Below are positions 7,248 through 13,857 of a stretch of 15,779 bases of DNA, in pieces. This DNA comes from JAISFI01 sp031552425. Lineage in GTDB: Bacteria > Bacteroidota > Bacteroidia > Bacteroidales > Azobacteroidaceae. The notes below the pieces were generated by a model. The model did no database searches and had not been told where the DNA came from. It saw nothing but the letters and a program-made list of their open reading frames with translations. The stretch spans positions 1-15,779 of the forward strand of contig JAVBMM010000187.1 of NCBI GenBank assembly GCA_031552425.1. The letters run 5' to 3'. The translations under genes and the position numbers were made by a program. Within the stretch, counting starts at the first letter, position 1, and each line of letters starts with the position of its first letter.

Positions 7248-7292
7248 TAAAGCCTGTTTTAATTCTTTCAAATTAAACAGGCTTTATTTTTT
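7248..7292 (+). terminator. Intrinsic terminator between convergent genes
   Basis: The arms TAAAGCCTGTTTTAATT (7248-7264) and AATTAAACAGGCTTTA (7271-7286) form a long stem with a single bulged base and a 6-base loop, followed by six T (7287-7292). Read on the minus strand, the hairpin is followed four bases later by five T, so it can also end the luxR transcript. Confidence 0.9.
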
Positions 7293-7305
7293 GCTATTAC
7301 ATTAC

Positions 7306-7896
7306 TTAATTCCTGATATCATCCATTTCGGAAATATTATTCAAAATCGCATATACAGCTAAACCCGCCAACGACCGGATACCCGTTTTTTCAATAATAT
7401 TTTTTCTATGGGTAATTACAGTATGAGGACTTATCGTTAATTTATCAGCAACCTCTTTGTTAGAAAATCCTTGAATCAATAATTTTAACACTTCTTTTTC
7501 TCGATCCGTAAGTTTTCCATTAGAAGATGTCATTGTATTGTATCGAAGAGCATGAAGATTTTTTAATTTATTAATAATTGTTTCTTCTTGGTCTGTAACA
7601 TAAATTACATCATCGAAAAGATCTATCACATCTTTATGGCAATAGTGACTTATCAAACCAACCATTATCACATGAGAATCAAATTGATGTTTAACCTTTA
7701 ATTTCTCTGGATTATCTATCATTAACTCCGGATTAATAATTACTAAATCCGGATTATTACCTTTTAATACAAGGGGACAAGCATCTACAAAATCCGCACT
7801 CGCCACCCGTTGAAATAAATGATGAGTACGCAGAATAGATATTAATCCTTCCGTAATGATTTTAGATTTCTCAACTACGAGAATTTGCTTGAACAT
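7306..7896 (-). CDS. LuxR/NarL-type response regulator with a degenerate receiver domain
   Basis: 196 residues. The C-terminal 65 or so residues are a classic LuxR helix-turn-helix: LTDREKEVLKLLIQGFSNKEVADKL (129-153), then SPHTVITHRKNIIEKTGI (156-173). The N-terminal 1-115 resembles a receiver fold (hydrophobic strands ILVVEKS, PDLVIINPE, HVIMVGL, DVIYVTD), but the acidic pair after strand 1 is not present (VVEKSK) and the phospho-acceptor site is Asn (N55 in DLVIINPE). Ordinary phosphorylation therefore looks impossible; it may respond to a ligand, a partner or nothing. It is divergent from flavodoxin, with a perfect palindrome between the promoters, so it is a good candidate regulator of fldA and of itself. 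No SD is seen. Confidence 0.88.
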   Translation of the reverse strand: MFKQILVVEKSKIITEGLISILRTHHLFQRVASADFVDACPLVLKGNNPDLVIINPELMIDNPEKLKVKHQFDSHVIMVGLISHYCHKDVIDLFDDVIYVTDQEETIINKLKNLHALRYNTMTSSNGKLTDREKEVLKLLIQGFSNKEVADKLTISPHTVITHRKNIIEKTGIRSLAGLAVYAILNNISEMDDIRN

Positions 7897-7921
7897 TTTG
7901 GATTTATTTTAAAAAGCATTT

Positions 7922-7929
7922 CAAAAGTA
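7922..7929 (-). promoter_or_regulatory. Promoter (-7 box) of the LuxR-type regulator
   Basis: TACTTTTG on the minus strand fits the consensus and lies 25 bases before the ATG. No TTG sits at the right distance upstream, which may mean that activation is needed. Confidence 0.5.
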
Positions 7930-7978
7930 GATAAAAAACAATGTAATTTCCTCATTTTTTTGTGTCGATTATCTTTTT

Positions 7979-7996
7979 ATCACTATTAATAGTGAT
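7979..7996. promoter_or_regulatory. Perfect 18-bp palindrome, candidate operator between luxR and fldA
   Basis: ATCACTATTAATAGTGAT is its own reverse complement over all 18 bases. Its centre is about 72 bases from the inferred start of the regulator transcript and about 76 from that of fldA, typical for an activator site serving two divergent promoters that both lack a good -33 element. Symmetry and position are seen directly; the binding protein is inferred, with the adjacent LuxR-type regulator as first candidate. Confidence 0.6.
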
Positions 7997-8050
7997 TCTT
8001 TTTTAAAAAAATACTCATAAATTGGGATATACTTAAGAAGTAACACACTA

Positions 8051-8058
8051 TACCTTTG
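8051..8058 (+). promoter_or_regulatory. Promoter (-7 box) of the flavodoxin gene
   Basis: TACCTTTG, a perfect -7 box, lies 26 bases before the ATG. The nearest upstream TTG (8022-8024) is 26 bases away, too far for normal contact, which suggests an activator-dependent promoter. Confidence 0.6.
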
Positions 8059-8084
8059 TCATAATTTATAATTATTTTAATCGT

Positions 8085-8588
8085 ATGAAAACAATAGGTA
8101 TTTTTTATGGTTCATCCACAGGAAACACGCAAGATGCAGCTAAGATAATCGCACAAAAGCTAGGAACAGAAAATGTATTCGATGTTGGCAACGTTTCTAC
8201 CGATCAATTAGCAAAATATGATGTACTTATTTTTGGTTCTTCTACATGGGGTATAGGAGATTTACAGGATGATTGGGAAGGATTTATCAGTCAAGTTAAA
8301 GCACAAAACTTATCCGGAAAAATCGTAGCTGTATTCGGTTGCGGAGACTCTTCTTCTTATGCTGATTCTTTTTGTGATGCAATCGGGATAATTGCCAAAA
8401 CGGCAAATGCCGCAGGTGCAGAAATCATTGGCAAAGTAGATACTTCCAATTATTCTTATGATGATTCTCAAGCTGTTGAAAATGGAAAGTTTTTAGGATT
8501 GGCTTTAGACATTGAGAACGAAGATGACAAAACTAATTCTCGTATCAATGCTTGGATAGAACAACTGAAAAGGGAAGCAAAGTTATGA
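8085..8588 (+). CDS. fldA: Flavodoxin, long-chain type
   Basis: A small soluble FMN protein that carries electrons at low potential, often replacing ferredoxin when iron is scarce. It has 167 residues, the size of long-chain flavodoxins with the extra loop in the last strand. GSSTGNTQDAAKII (9-22) is the FMN-phosphate loop (T/S-x-T-G-x-T). FGSSTWGIGDLQDDWEGF holds the first isoalloxazine loop with its Trp, and VFGCGDSSSYADSFCDAIG holds the second with its Tyr. It is divergent from the LuxR-type regulator across a palindromic site. No SD is seen. The DUF2023 partner gene that I recall next to flavodoxins in some Bacteroidota is absent; only a 14-codon frame overlaps the stop. Confidence 0.96.
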   Translation: MKTIGIFYGSSTGNTQDAAKIIAQKLGTENVFDVGNVSTDQLAKYDVLIFGSSTWGIGDLQDDWEGFISQVKAQNLSGKIVAVFGCGDSSSYADSFCDAIGIIAKTANAAGAEIIGKVDTSNYSYDDSQAVENGKFLGLALDIENEDDKTNSRINAWIEQLKREAKL

Positions 8589-8687
8589 TGAATAATGTAT
8601 CAATGAGAAAACTATATGCTAATGAATAGGCAAACTCGTTGGCACATTAACTATTAAACTAAAAATACATAGTATCCAAAATTATAT

Positions 8688-8695
8688 TACTTTTG
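8688..8695 (+). promoter_or_regulatory. Promoter (-7 box) of the SMR transporter gene
   Basis: TACTTTTG fits TAnnTTTG and lies 28 bases before the ATG; no matching -33 element is seen. The leader is too short to hold any known guanidine riboswitch. Confidence 0.5.
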
Positions 8696-8723
8696 CCGAA
8701 ATTGATTTTTTGACACAAGTATT

Positions 8724-9050
8724 ATGAACTGGTTCTTTTTAATTTTAGGAGGTTTTTTTGAAGTTGCTTTTACTTTTTGCTTAGGGAAAACAAAAGAGTC
8801 CGATGGTTATGAATTAATTTTATGGTATATCGGTTTCTTAATTACAGTTTGTATCAGTATGCTTTTATTAATCAAAGCGACTCAAAGCCTCCCTCTTGGG
8901 ACAGCATATGCTGTTTGGACAGGGATCGGTGCAATCGGAACTGTATTAATTGGTATCTTTGTATTTAAAGACCCTGTAAGCTTCTGGCGTATATTTTTTA
9001 TTTCCAGCCTTATTATTTCAATCATAGGACTGAAAGTTGTATCGCATTAA
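8724..9050 (+). CDS. Small multidrug resistance (SMR) family exporter, Gdx/SugE-like
   Basis: 108 residues with four predicted membrane helices (about 2-20, 31-51, 58-80, 86-106), the standard size of proton-coupled SMR dimers. The essential Glu is present (E13 in GGFFEV). SLPLGTAYAVWTGIGAIGT (55-73) matches the guanidinium-exporter (Gdx, formerly SugE) branch better than EmrE. Of the substrate-site residues described for Gdx, G10, E13, S45 and W65 are kept by position, but the Trp after the Glu (GxxExxW) is Phe here (F16), and the following lysine-tyrosine region is replaced by CLGKTKESDG. Substrate is therefore uncertain: guanidinium, a related cation or a quaternary ammonium. No guanidine riboswitch is seen. 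The stop is one base from the stop of the convergent fmt. Confidence 0.88.
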   Translation: MNWFFLILGGFFEVAFTFCLGKTKESDGYELILWYIGFLITVCISMLLLIKATQSLPLGTAYAVWTGIGAIGTVLIGIFVFKDPVSFWRIFFISSLIISIIGLKVVSH

Positions 9051-9051
9051 T

Positions 9052-10005
9052 TCAATTAATTTTATACCCCCTCAGAAATTCTTCGGAAGACATTCTTCTT
9101 TTTCCAGCTTGTTGAATGGAAAGTAATCTTACAAAACCATCTTGACATGCAACATCAATGAAGTTTTTCAAGTCTGTCCTAACACTTCCCGGAGAAAAAG
9201 AATGTTTTTCAAATAAAGTTTCTGTTTCAAAAATCTTCAGATTGATCTTATTCTCTCCTTGTAAACTTATTTCCGACCATGCTGTCGGATAAGGACTTAA
9301 TCCTCTGATAAAATTATATATTTCTTCAACTGTTTGTGCCCAATCTACTTGGCATGTATTTTTAAATATCTTAGGAGCAGTTTTTAACTCATCATCAGAA
9401 GAAATATATTCTTTTTGAGGGATTGGATTACATGTCCCATCTAAAATAGCATCTACTGTACGCAATACCAACAAAGCTCCCAAATTCATCAATTTATCGT
9501 GAATAGTCCCAGCATTATCCGTTCTCTTAATTGCAATTTTCTCTTGAAAAATTATTTTTCCCGTATCAATTTCGTGCGTAAGAAAGAAAGTTGTGACTCC
9601 GGTCTCTTTTTCTCCATTAATAATTGCCCAGTTAATAGGAGCTGCTCCTCTGTAACGAGGGAGTAAGGAAGCATGTAAATTAAACGTTCCTAAACGGGGC
9701 ATGTTCCAAACAACTTCCGGAAGCATTCTAAACGCAACAACTATCTGTAAGTCAGCATTCCATGATTTCAGAGCATTTAAAAACTCTGGATCTTTCAATT
9801 TATCAGGTTGAAGCAATGGTAAGCCCTGCTCCAATGCATATTGTTTAACAGGAGAATATTGAATCTTTTGTCCACGTCCGGCAGGTTTATCTGGCATAGT
9901 GACAATACCTACCACATTATATTGATGTTTCACTAATATTTTCAGACTTTCCACGGCAAAGTCGGGAGTTCCCATGTATACTATTCTCAACGCATTTTTT
10001 TCCAT
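9052..10005 (-). CDS. fmt: Methionyl-tRNA formyltransferase
   Basis: Formylates Met-tRNAfMet with 10-formyltetrahydrofolate so that it can start translation. It has 317 residues when read from MEKNALRIVYMGTPDFAVE, in line with the family. The folate loop region PDKPAGRGQ (38-46), the catalytic triad N109, H111 and D147 (FNLHASLLP and HEIDTG), and the tRNA-binding loop region RYRGAAPINWAI (117-128) are all present, followed by the C-terminal OB-like domain (about 205-310). The frame stays open 43 codons further upstream, but that part overlaps the end of the chloride channel gene and has no family similarity. The start lies one base after the clcA stop, and GGAGG made by the last clcA codons sits 7 bases ahead, so the two genes are probably translationally coupled. 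Confidence 0.97.
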   Translation of the reverse strand: MEKNALRIVYMGTPDFAVESLKILVKHQYNVVGIVTMPDKPAGRGQKIQYSPVKQYALEQGLPLLQPDKLKDPEFLNALKSWNADLQIVVAFRMLPEVVWNMPRLGTFNLHASLLPRYRGAAPINWAIINGEKETGVTTFFLTHEIDTGKIIFQEKIAIKRTDNAGTIHDKLMNLGALLVLRTVDAILDGTCNPIPQKEYISSDDELKTAPKIFKNTCQVDWAQTVEEIYNFIRGLSPYPTAWSEISLQGENKINLKIFETETLFEKHSFSPGSVRTDLKNFIDVACQDGFVRLLSIQQAGKRRMSSEEFLRGYKIN

Positions 10006-10006
10006 T

Positions 10007-11785
10007 TTATTCCTCCGAAAAATTATCCAACAATACCTCCCTGTACGAATTAAATATTTTAGATTTGGAAACAAAGCCACAATATTTACCAGCATCATCG
10101 ATAACCGGCAAATTCCAAGCTTTAGTATCATCAAAAATCTGCATTATTTTTTCCATCGGCATATTGATATTGATTTTGGCCGGAGGAGAAACCATAAATT
10201 TCTTAACATGAAACCTGTCATACAACTCCGGACGAAACATAATATTACGTATATCATCTAAAAGAACAACTCCTTGAAGAATTTTGTTTTGATCTATCAC
10301 CGGAAATACATTCCTCTTAGAACGCGTAATTGTTTTAACCATATCTCCCAATGTCATATCAGGAAAAACAACCTCAAAGTCTTTTTCTATAACCGTATCT
10401 ACATTTAACAACGTAAGTACGGCTTTATCTTTATGATGAGTCAATAATTCTCCTTTTTTTGCCAAACGCATAGCATAAATACTATGAGGTTCAAAGGCGA
10501 TAATAGTTAAATAAGAACTGATAGAAACAATCATCAATGGAAGAAACAAATCGTATCCTCCGGTTAACTCGGCAATCAAAAAAACTCCTGTCAAAGGAGC
10601 ATGCATTACTCCCGCCATCATTCCCGCCATACCCATTAATGCAAAATTCTCTTGAGGGAGATACCCTCCTATTTCCATGTAGTTAAAAATATATGAAAAA
10701 GAAAATCCCACAATACATCCGAGGAATAAAGACGGAGCAAAAATTCCCCCGCATCCACCTCCCCCATTTGTAGCAGCTGTAGCAAATACTTTCAATAATA
10801 ATATCAATCCAAGGAAGAGAATAAATCCCCAAAACTCATCTTTCACACCATAAAAAAGGCTTCCATCAGCCCAATGTTCATATTTTCCTGAGAGAAGTGT
10901 TCCTATTGTATCATATCCTTCTCCGTATAATGGAGGAAGAATAAAAATCAACAAACTCAACGTAATTCCTCCTAACAAGAATTTTCCCCAATAACTTTTT
11001 ACTTTCCGAAATACACCTTCTGCAGCTTGCATTCCACGGGTAAAATAAAGAGAAGAAAGTCCACAAACAATACCCAGCATCAGCACATAAGGTATCCGGT
11101 GCATAGAAAATTCTTCCGTTTGTGTAAATTCAAACATGGCGTTAGTTCCCGTAAAAATATAAGAAACTGTTGCCGCTGTTACAGAAGTAATCAACAAAGG
11201 AAGTACTGAAGCCATTGTTAAATCTAACATCAATACTTCAATTGTAAATATCAAACCGGCAATAGGAGCTTTAAAGATTCCGGATATGGCTCCGGCAGCA
11301 CCACACCCAACCAACAACATCAAAGTTTTTTGTTCCATCTTGAAAAATCTTCCAAGATTGGAACCGATAGCAGCACCTGTCAACACAATAGGAGCCTCAG
11401 CTCCTACCGATCCCCCGAAACCAATCGTAAGAGAACTGGCAATCATAGAACTCCAAGTGTTGTGAGGTTTTATACGGCTCTTTCTTTGAGATATAGCGTA
11501 TAAAATTTTTGTGACCCCATGACTGATATCATCTTTTAAGATATATTTCACAAATAAGCCGGAAAGTAAAATCCCTATTATCGGATAAATCAGATACAAA
11601 TAATTAGCTTCGCTGGTATGCATATTTTCAGTAAGTAACCGTTGTATTTGATGGATTGTTCCCTTCAGCAACAAAGCCGCTCCTGCAGTAAAAAGTCCTA
11701 CCAAAAAGCTGATAACGAGTATAAAATGTTTTTCTTTAACATGCTGCTCTCTCCAAGCCAGCATTTTTATATAAAAATTATTCAT
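10007..11785 (-). CDS. clcA: CLC-family chloride channel or transporter with C-terminal CBS pair
   Basis: 592 residues: a CLC membrane domain (about 20-445, many helices) and two CBS domains (about 458-585). The second conserved filter segment is GGSVGAEAP (124-132), giving the gating glutamate E130 (E148 in E. coli ClcA). GGIFAPSLFLG (346-356) and the pore tyrosine Y437 (Y445) are kept. Two key positions differ: the central serine segment GSGIP is replaced by SHGVT (His89 for Ser107), and the internal proton glutamate E203 is Val (V184 in TIEVLML), as in vertebrate CLC channels. It may be a channel or use another proton path. It sits between a sugar transferase (14-base gap) and fmt (1-base gap), so it is co-transcribed. 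CBS domains suggest control by adenine nucleotides. Confidence 0.93.
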   Translation of the reverse strand: MNNFYIKMLAWREQHVKEKHFILVISFLVGLFTAGAALLLKGTIHQIQRLLTENMHTSEANYLYLIYPIIGILLSGLFVKYILKDDISHGVTKILYAISQRKSRIKPHNTWSSMIASSLTIGFGGSVGAEAPIVLTGAAIGSNLGRFFKMEQKTLMLLVGCGAAGAISGIFKAPIAGLIFTIEVLMLDLTMASVLPLLITSVTAATVSYIFTGTNAMFEFTQTEEFSMHRIPYVLMLGIVCGLSSLYFTRGMQAAEGVFRKVKSYWGKFLLGGITLSLLIFILPPLYGEGYDTIGTLLSGKYEHWADGSLFYGVKDEFWGFILFLGLILLLKVFATAATNGGGGCGGIFAPSLFLGCIVGFSFSYIFNYMEIGGYLPQENFALMGMAGMMAGVMHAPLTGVFLIAELTGGYDLFLPLMIVSISSYLTIIAFEPHSIYAMRLAKKGELLTHHKDKAVLTLLNVDTVIEKDFEVVFPDMTLGDMVKTITRSKRNVFPVIDQNKILQGVVLLDDIRNIMFRPELYDRFHVKKFMVSPPAKININMPMEKIMQIFDDTKAWNLPVIDDAGKYCGFVSKSKIFNSYREVLLDNFSEE

Positions 11786-11799
11786 GTGTTGTGCTCTAA

Positions 11800-13173
11800 T
11801 TAAACGCCTTTACCTGTTAAAACGGTTCGTATGGTATAAATCAAAATTTTTATATCCACAACGAGGGACATATTTTCGTAATATATAATATCATACTTTA
11901 GTCTTTCTATCATCTCCTGAACAGTAGAAGCGTAGCCATATTTCACCATTCCCCAAGATGTTATTCCCGGCTTTATATTATGCAACAAATAAAACCAAGG
12001 GGCTTCCTTTACAATCTGATCAATATAAAACTTTCTCTCCGGACGTGGTCCTACTAAAGACATATCTCCTTTTAAAACATTCCAAAATTGAGGCAATTCA
12101 TCTAAGCGGTACTTCCTCAAGAAACGTCCAAAATTCGTCACTCTGTCATCATTTTCAAAAGAAAGCAAAGGCCCTTCCAACTCTGCATCTTCGTACATAG
12201 TACGAAATTTATAAATCAGAAAAGGCTTTCCCATATATCCGATTCTTTCTTGCTTAAAAAGGATCGAACCTTTAGAATCTAATTTCACCTTTAATGCTAA
12301 AAAAGCATATAAAGGACTTAATAATGTCAACACTAATAAAGAAACCAATATATCCGCTGTATGTTTAATATTTTTTGAAGAATCACTTAAATTACACGAT
12401 GACAAATCAAACAAAGGAACAGCAGTTATAGATTTTGTTCGTATATTACCTGTTAGCATTTTATGATTAGTCAATGGAATTTTAATCGGAAGATTATATT
12501 GGTAAAGTGAATATAATATTTTTAATAATTTACCTTCTCCTTTTTCATCTACAGCCACTATCAGTTGAGATATTTGTTTTTCTTCAATTATTAATGACAA
12601 ATCATATATTTGATCTGAATTCACGTATCCTGCAATATTATACGCAACAGAATCGACCGGTTTTTCCAACAAGCGGGTAACCAAGTTTGCTTGTTCTCCC
12701 TTTCCTATCACCAACGTTTGTACCATCCATTTTCGTTTTCGTATTTTTACTGAAGCTACCTGAGTAATAATAAAACGAGGAAAATATGTAAACACAAAAG
12801 ATAAGAACAGTAAAGCAGAAAATAGTCGATAATAAATGTGAGTTACAGGAGGCAAATCGTTAAGCACAACGCCGAAAAAAATCACTAAAGTTCCCAGTAC
12901 AGAGATAAAAAAACTTGTCAGAAATTCATCCAAACGGGATTTTCCCCAAACCTGATTATAATATCCTGAATAATAAGACAAAACTATCCATAAAATGGGA
13001 ATAATGATTTGCCCTTCCACCAAACGGTGATAAAAAATGTAAGAACTCAAATTTGAGAAGCCATAATGATGTGCAATTTCATGGAAACGCACCACATTGA
13101 AAACAAACCACATCAAGGATGCGGATACCCAATCCGTAATAACATATTTGATGCGTTGTGTTTCTTTATTCAT
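11800..13173 (-). CDS. Polyprenyl-phosphate sugar phosphotransferase (initiating glycosyltransferase, WcaJ/WbaP type)
   Basis: Begins a polysaccharide or O-antigen repeat unit by moving a sugar-phosphate from a nucleotide sugar to undecaprenyl phosphate in the inner membrane. It has 457 residues: four N-terminal membrane helices (about 12-29, 53-70, 86-104, 113-133), a soluble CoA-binding-like middle part (about 150-255), one further hydrophobic segment (about 274-294), and the catalytic domain with YKFRTM (321-326), RKYRLDELPQFWNVLKGDMS (353-372) and LVGPRPER (373-380). The Asp-Glu at 358-359 is the expected catalytic pair. It overlaps the tsaC stop by ATGA and precedes clcA by 14 bases. No other polysaccharide genes are nearby, so it is an orphan initiator within a housekeeping operon. 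The sugar cannot be told from sequence. Confidence 0.93.
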   Translation of the reverse strand: MNKETQRIKYVITDWVSASLMWFVFNVVRFHEIAHHYGFSNLSSYIFYHRLVEGQIIIPILWIVLSYYSGYYNQVWGKSRLDEFLTSFFISVLGTLVIFFGVVLNDLPPVTHIYYRLFSALLFLSFVFTYFPRFIITQVASVKIRKRKWMVQTLVIGKGEQANLVTRLLEKPVDSVAYNIAGYVNSDQIYDLSLIIEEKQISQLIVAVDEKGEGKLLKILYSLYQYNLPIKIPLTNHKMLTGNIRTKSITAVPLFDLSSCNLSDSSKNIKHTADILVSLLVLTLLSPLYAFLALKVKLDSKGSILFKQERIGYMGKPFLIYKFRTMYEDAELEGPLLSFENDDRVTNFGRFLRKYRLDELPQFWNVLKGDMSLVGPRPERKFYIDQIVKEAPWFYLLHNIKPGITSWGMVKYGYASTVQEMIERLKYDIIYYENMSLVVDIKILIYTIRTVLTGKGV

Positions 13174-13739
13174 TCTCTGATTATCTGTACTTGAGAATTT
13201 TTTCCCAATTTAATGATACTTGACGGTTTATTTTTTTTTATTTCATCTCTTTTATAATCTACAATATAATCTACAGCCTGTAATATTTTATTATCTATTT
13301 CGGAAAAATTCCCAGGGGCTAGCATCCCACTGATATTTGCTGATGTTGAGACCAAAGGCTTTCTTAATTGTTTGCACAATCCTGCGGAAAAAGTTTCCTG
13401 AGTAATACGAATACCCACGCTTCCATCGGATGCAATCAAATTCGCTGCTAAATGTCGGGCTCCATCGTATATAATCGTTAATGGTCTTTCAGATAATTCA
13501 ATTAAATCCAATGCTATTTCCGGAAAATCCTCTACATAATAATTTAATTTGGCCGCCATATCAAGTAGGACAATCAAAGATTTACTGTCCGGACGTTGTT
13601 TGATTTTATATATCTTTTCTACTGCTTCAGGATTACAAGCATCACATCCTATTCCCCATATCGTATCGGTAGGGTAAAGAATAACTCCTCCTTGATTAAT
13701 CACTTCACAAGCCTTTTTTATTTCTTGAAAAATATCCAT
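13170..13739 (-). CDS. tsaC: L-threonylcarbamoyladenylate synthase (TsaC/YrdC family)
   Basis: Makes threonylcarbamoyl-AMP from threonine, bicarbonate and ATP for the t6A37 modification of ANN-decoding tRNAs. It has 189 residues, the short single-domain form without the Sua5 C-terminal domain. Motifs: YPTDTIWGIGCDA (22-34), YKIKQRPDSKSLIVLL (44-59) with the nucleotide-binding K-x-R, SVGIRI (107-112), STSANISG (131-138) and PSSIIKL (172-178). It heads the tsaC, sugar transferase, clcA, fmt operon; the ATG of the next gene overlaps its stop. A TATTTTTG -7 box lies 32 bases before the start. No SD is seen. Confidence 0.95.
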   Translation of the reverse strand: MDIFQEIKKACEVINQGGVILYPTDTIWGIGCDACNPEAVEKIYKIKQRPDSKSLIVLLDMAAKLNYYVEDFPEIALDLIELSERPLTIIYDGARHLAANLIASDGSVGIRITQETFSAGLCKQLRKPLVSTSANISGMLAPGNFSEIDNKILQAVDYIVDYKRDEIKKNKPSSIIKLGKNSQVQIIRE

Positions 13740-13770
13740 CTAAAAGTAAAAAACTGTTTAAAAATAAACG

Positions 13771-13778
13771 CAAAAATA
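13771..13778 (-). promoter_or_regulatory. Promoter (-7 box) of the tsaC operon
   Basis: TATTTTTG on the minus strand fits TAnnTTTG, 32 bases before the tsaC ATG; no clear -33 element is seen. An imperfect inverted repeat (CACATT...AATGTG, 13779-13799) directly abuts its upstream side. Confidence 0.45.
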
Positions 13779-13801
13779 CACATTCTTTTTAAAAATGTGA
13801 G

Positions 13802-13809
13802 TATATTCG
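13802..13809 (+). promoter_or_regulatory. Possible promoter (-7 box) of rmuC
   Basis: TATATTCG matches TAnnTTTG in all but one base, 48 bases before the rmuC ATG. No good upstream element is visible, so this is tentative. Confidence 0.3.
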
Positions 13810-13857
13810 CAGATGTGTCCGGAAAACACTCTTTACATATCAAATAACTCAAATTTT

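Noticed and set aside
8585..8629. A 14-codon frame overlapping the fldA stop by ATGA, considered as a leader peptide or a remnant of a DUF2023 gene
   Set aside because: Too short, with no recognisable similarity and no conserved feature visible; the rest of 8589-8723 holds only the SMR promoter.
10006..10134. 43-codon N-terminal extension of fmt
   Set aside because: Overlaps the 3' end of clcA in another frame and has no similarity to Fmt; the ATG at 10003-10005 gives the standard start.
13779..13799. Inverted repeat CACATT...AATGTG between tsaC and rmuC as an operator
   Set aside because: Imperfect, with an A/T-only centre and a shifted base; possible but not distinguishable from chance in this AT-rich gap.
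13813..13857. Upstream ATG adding 15 residues to RmuC
   Set aside because: It would place polar residues before the membrane anchor and lies almost on the possible promoter; the later ATG fits the family.
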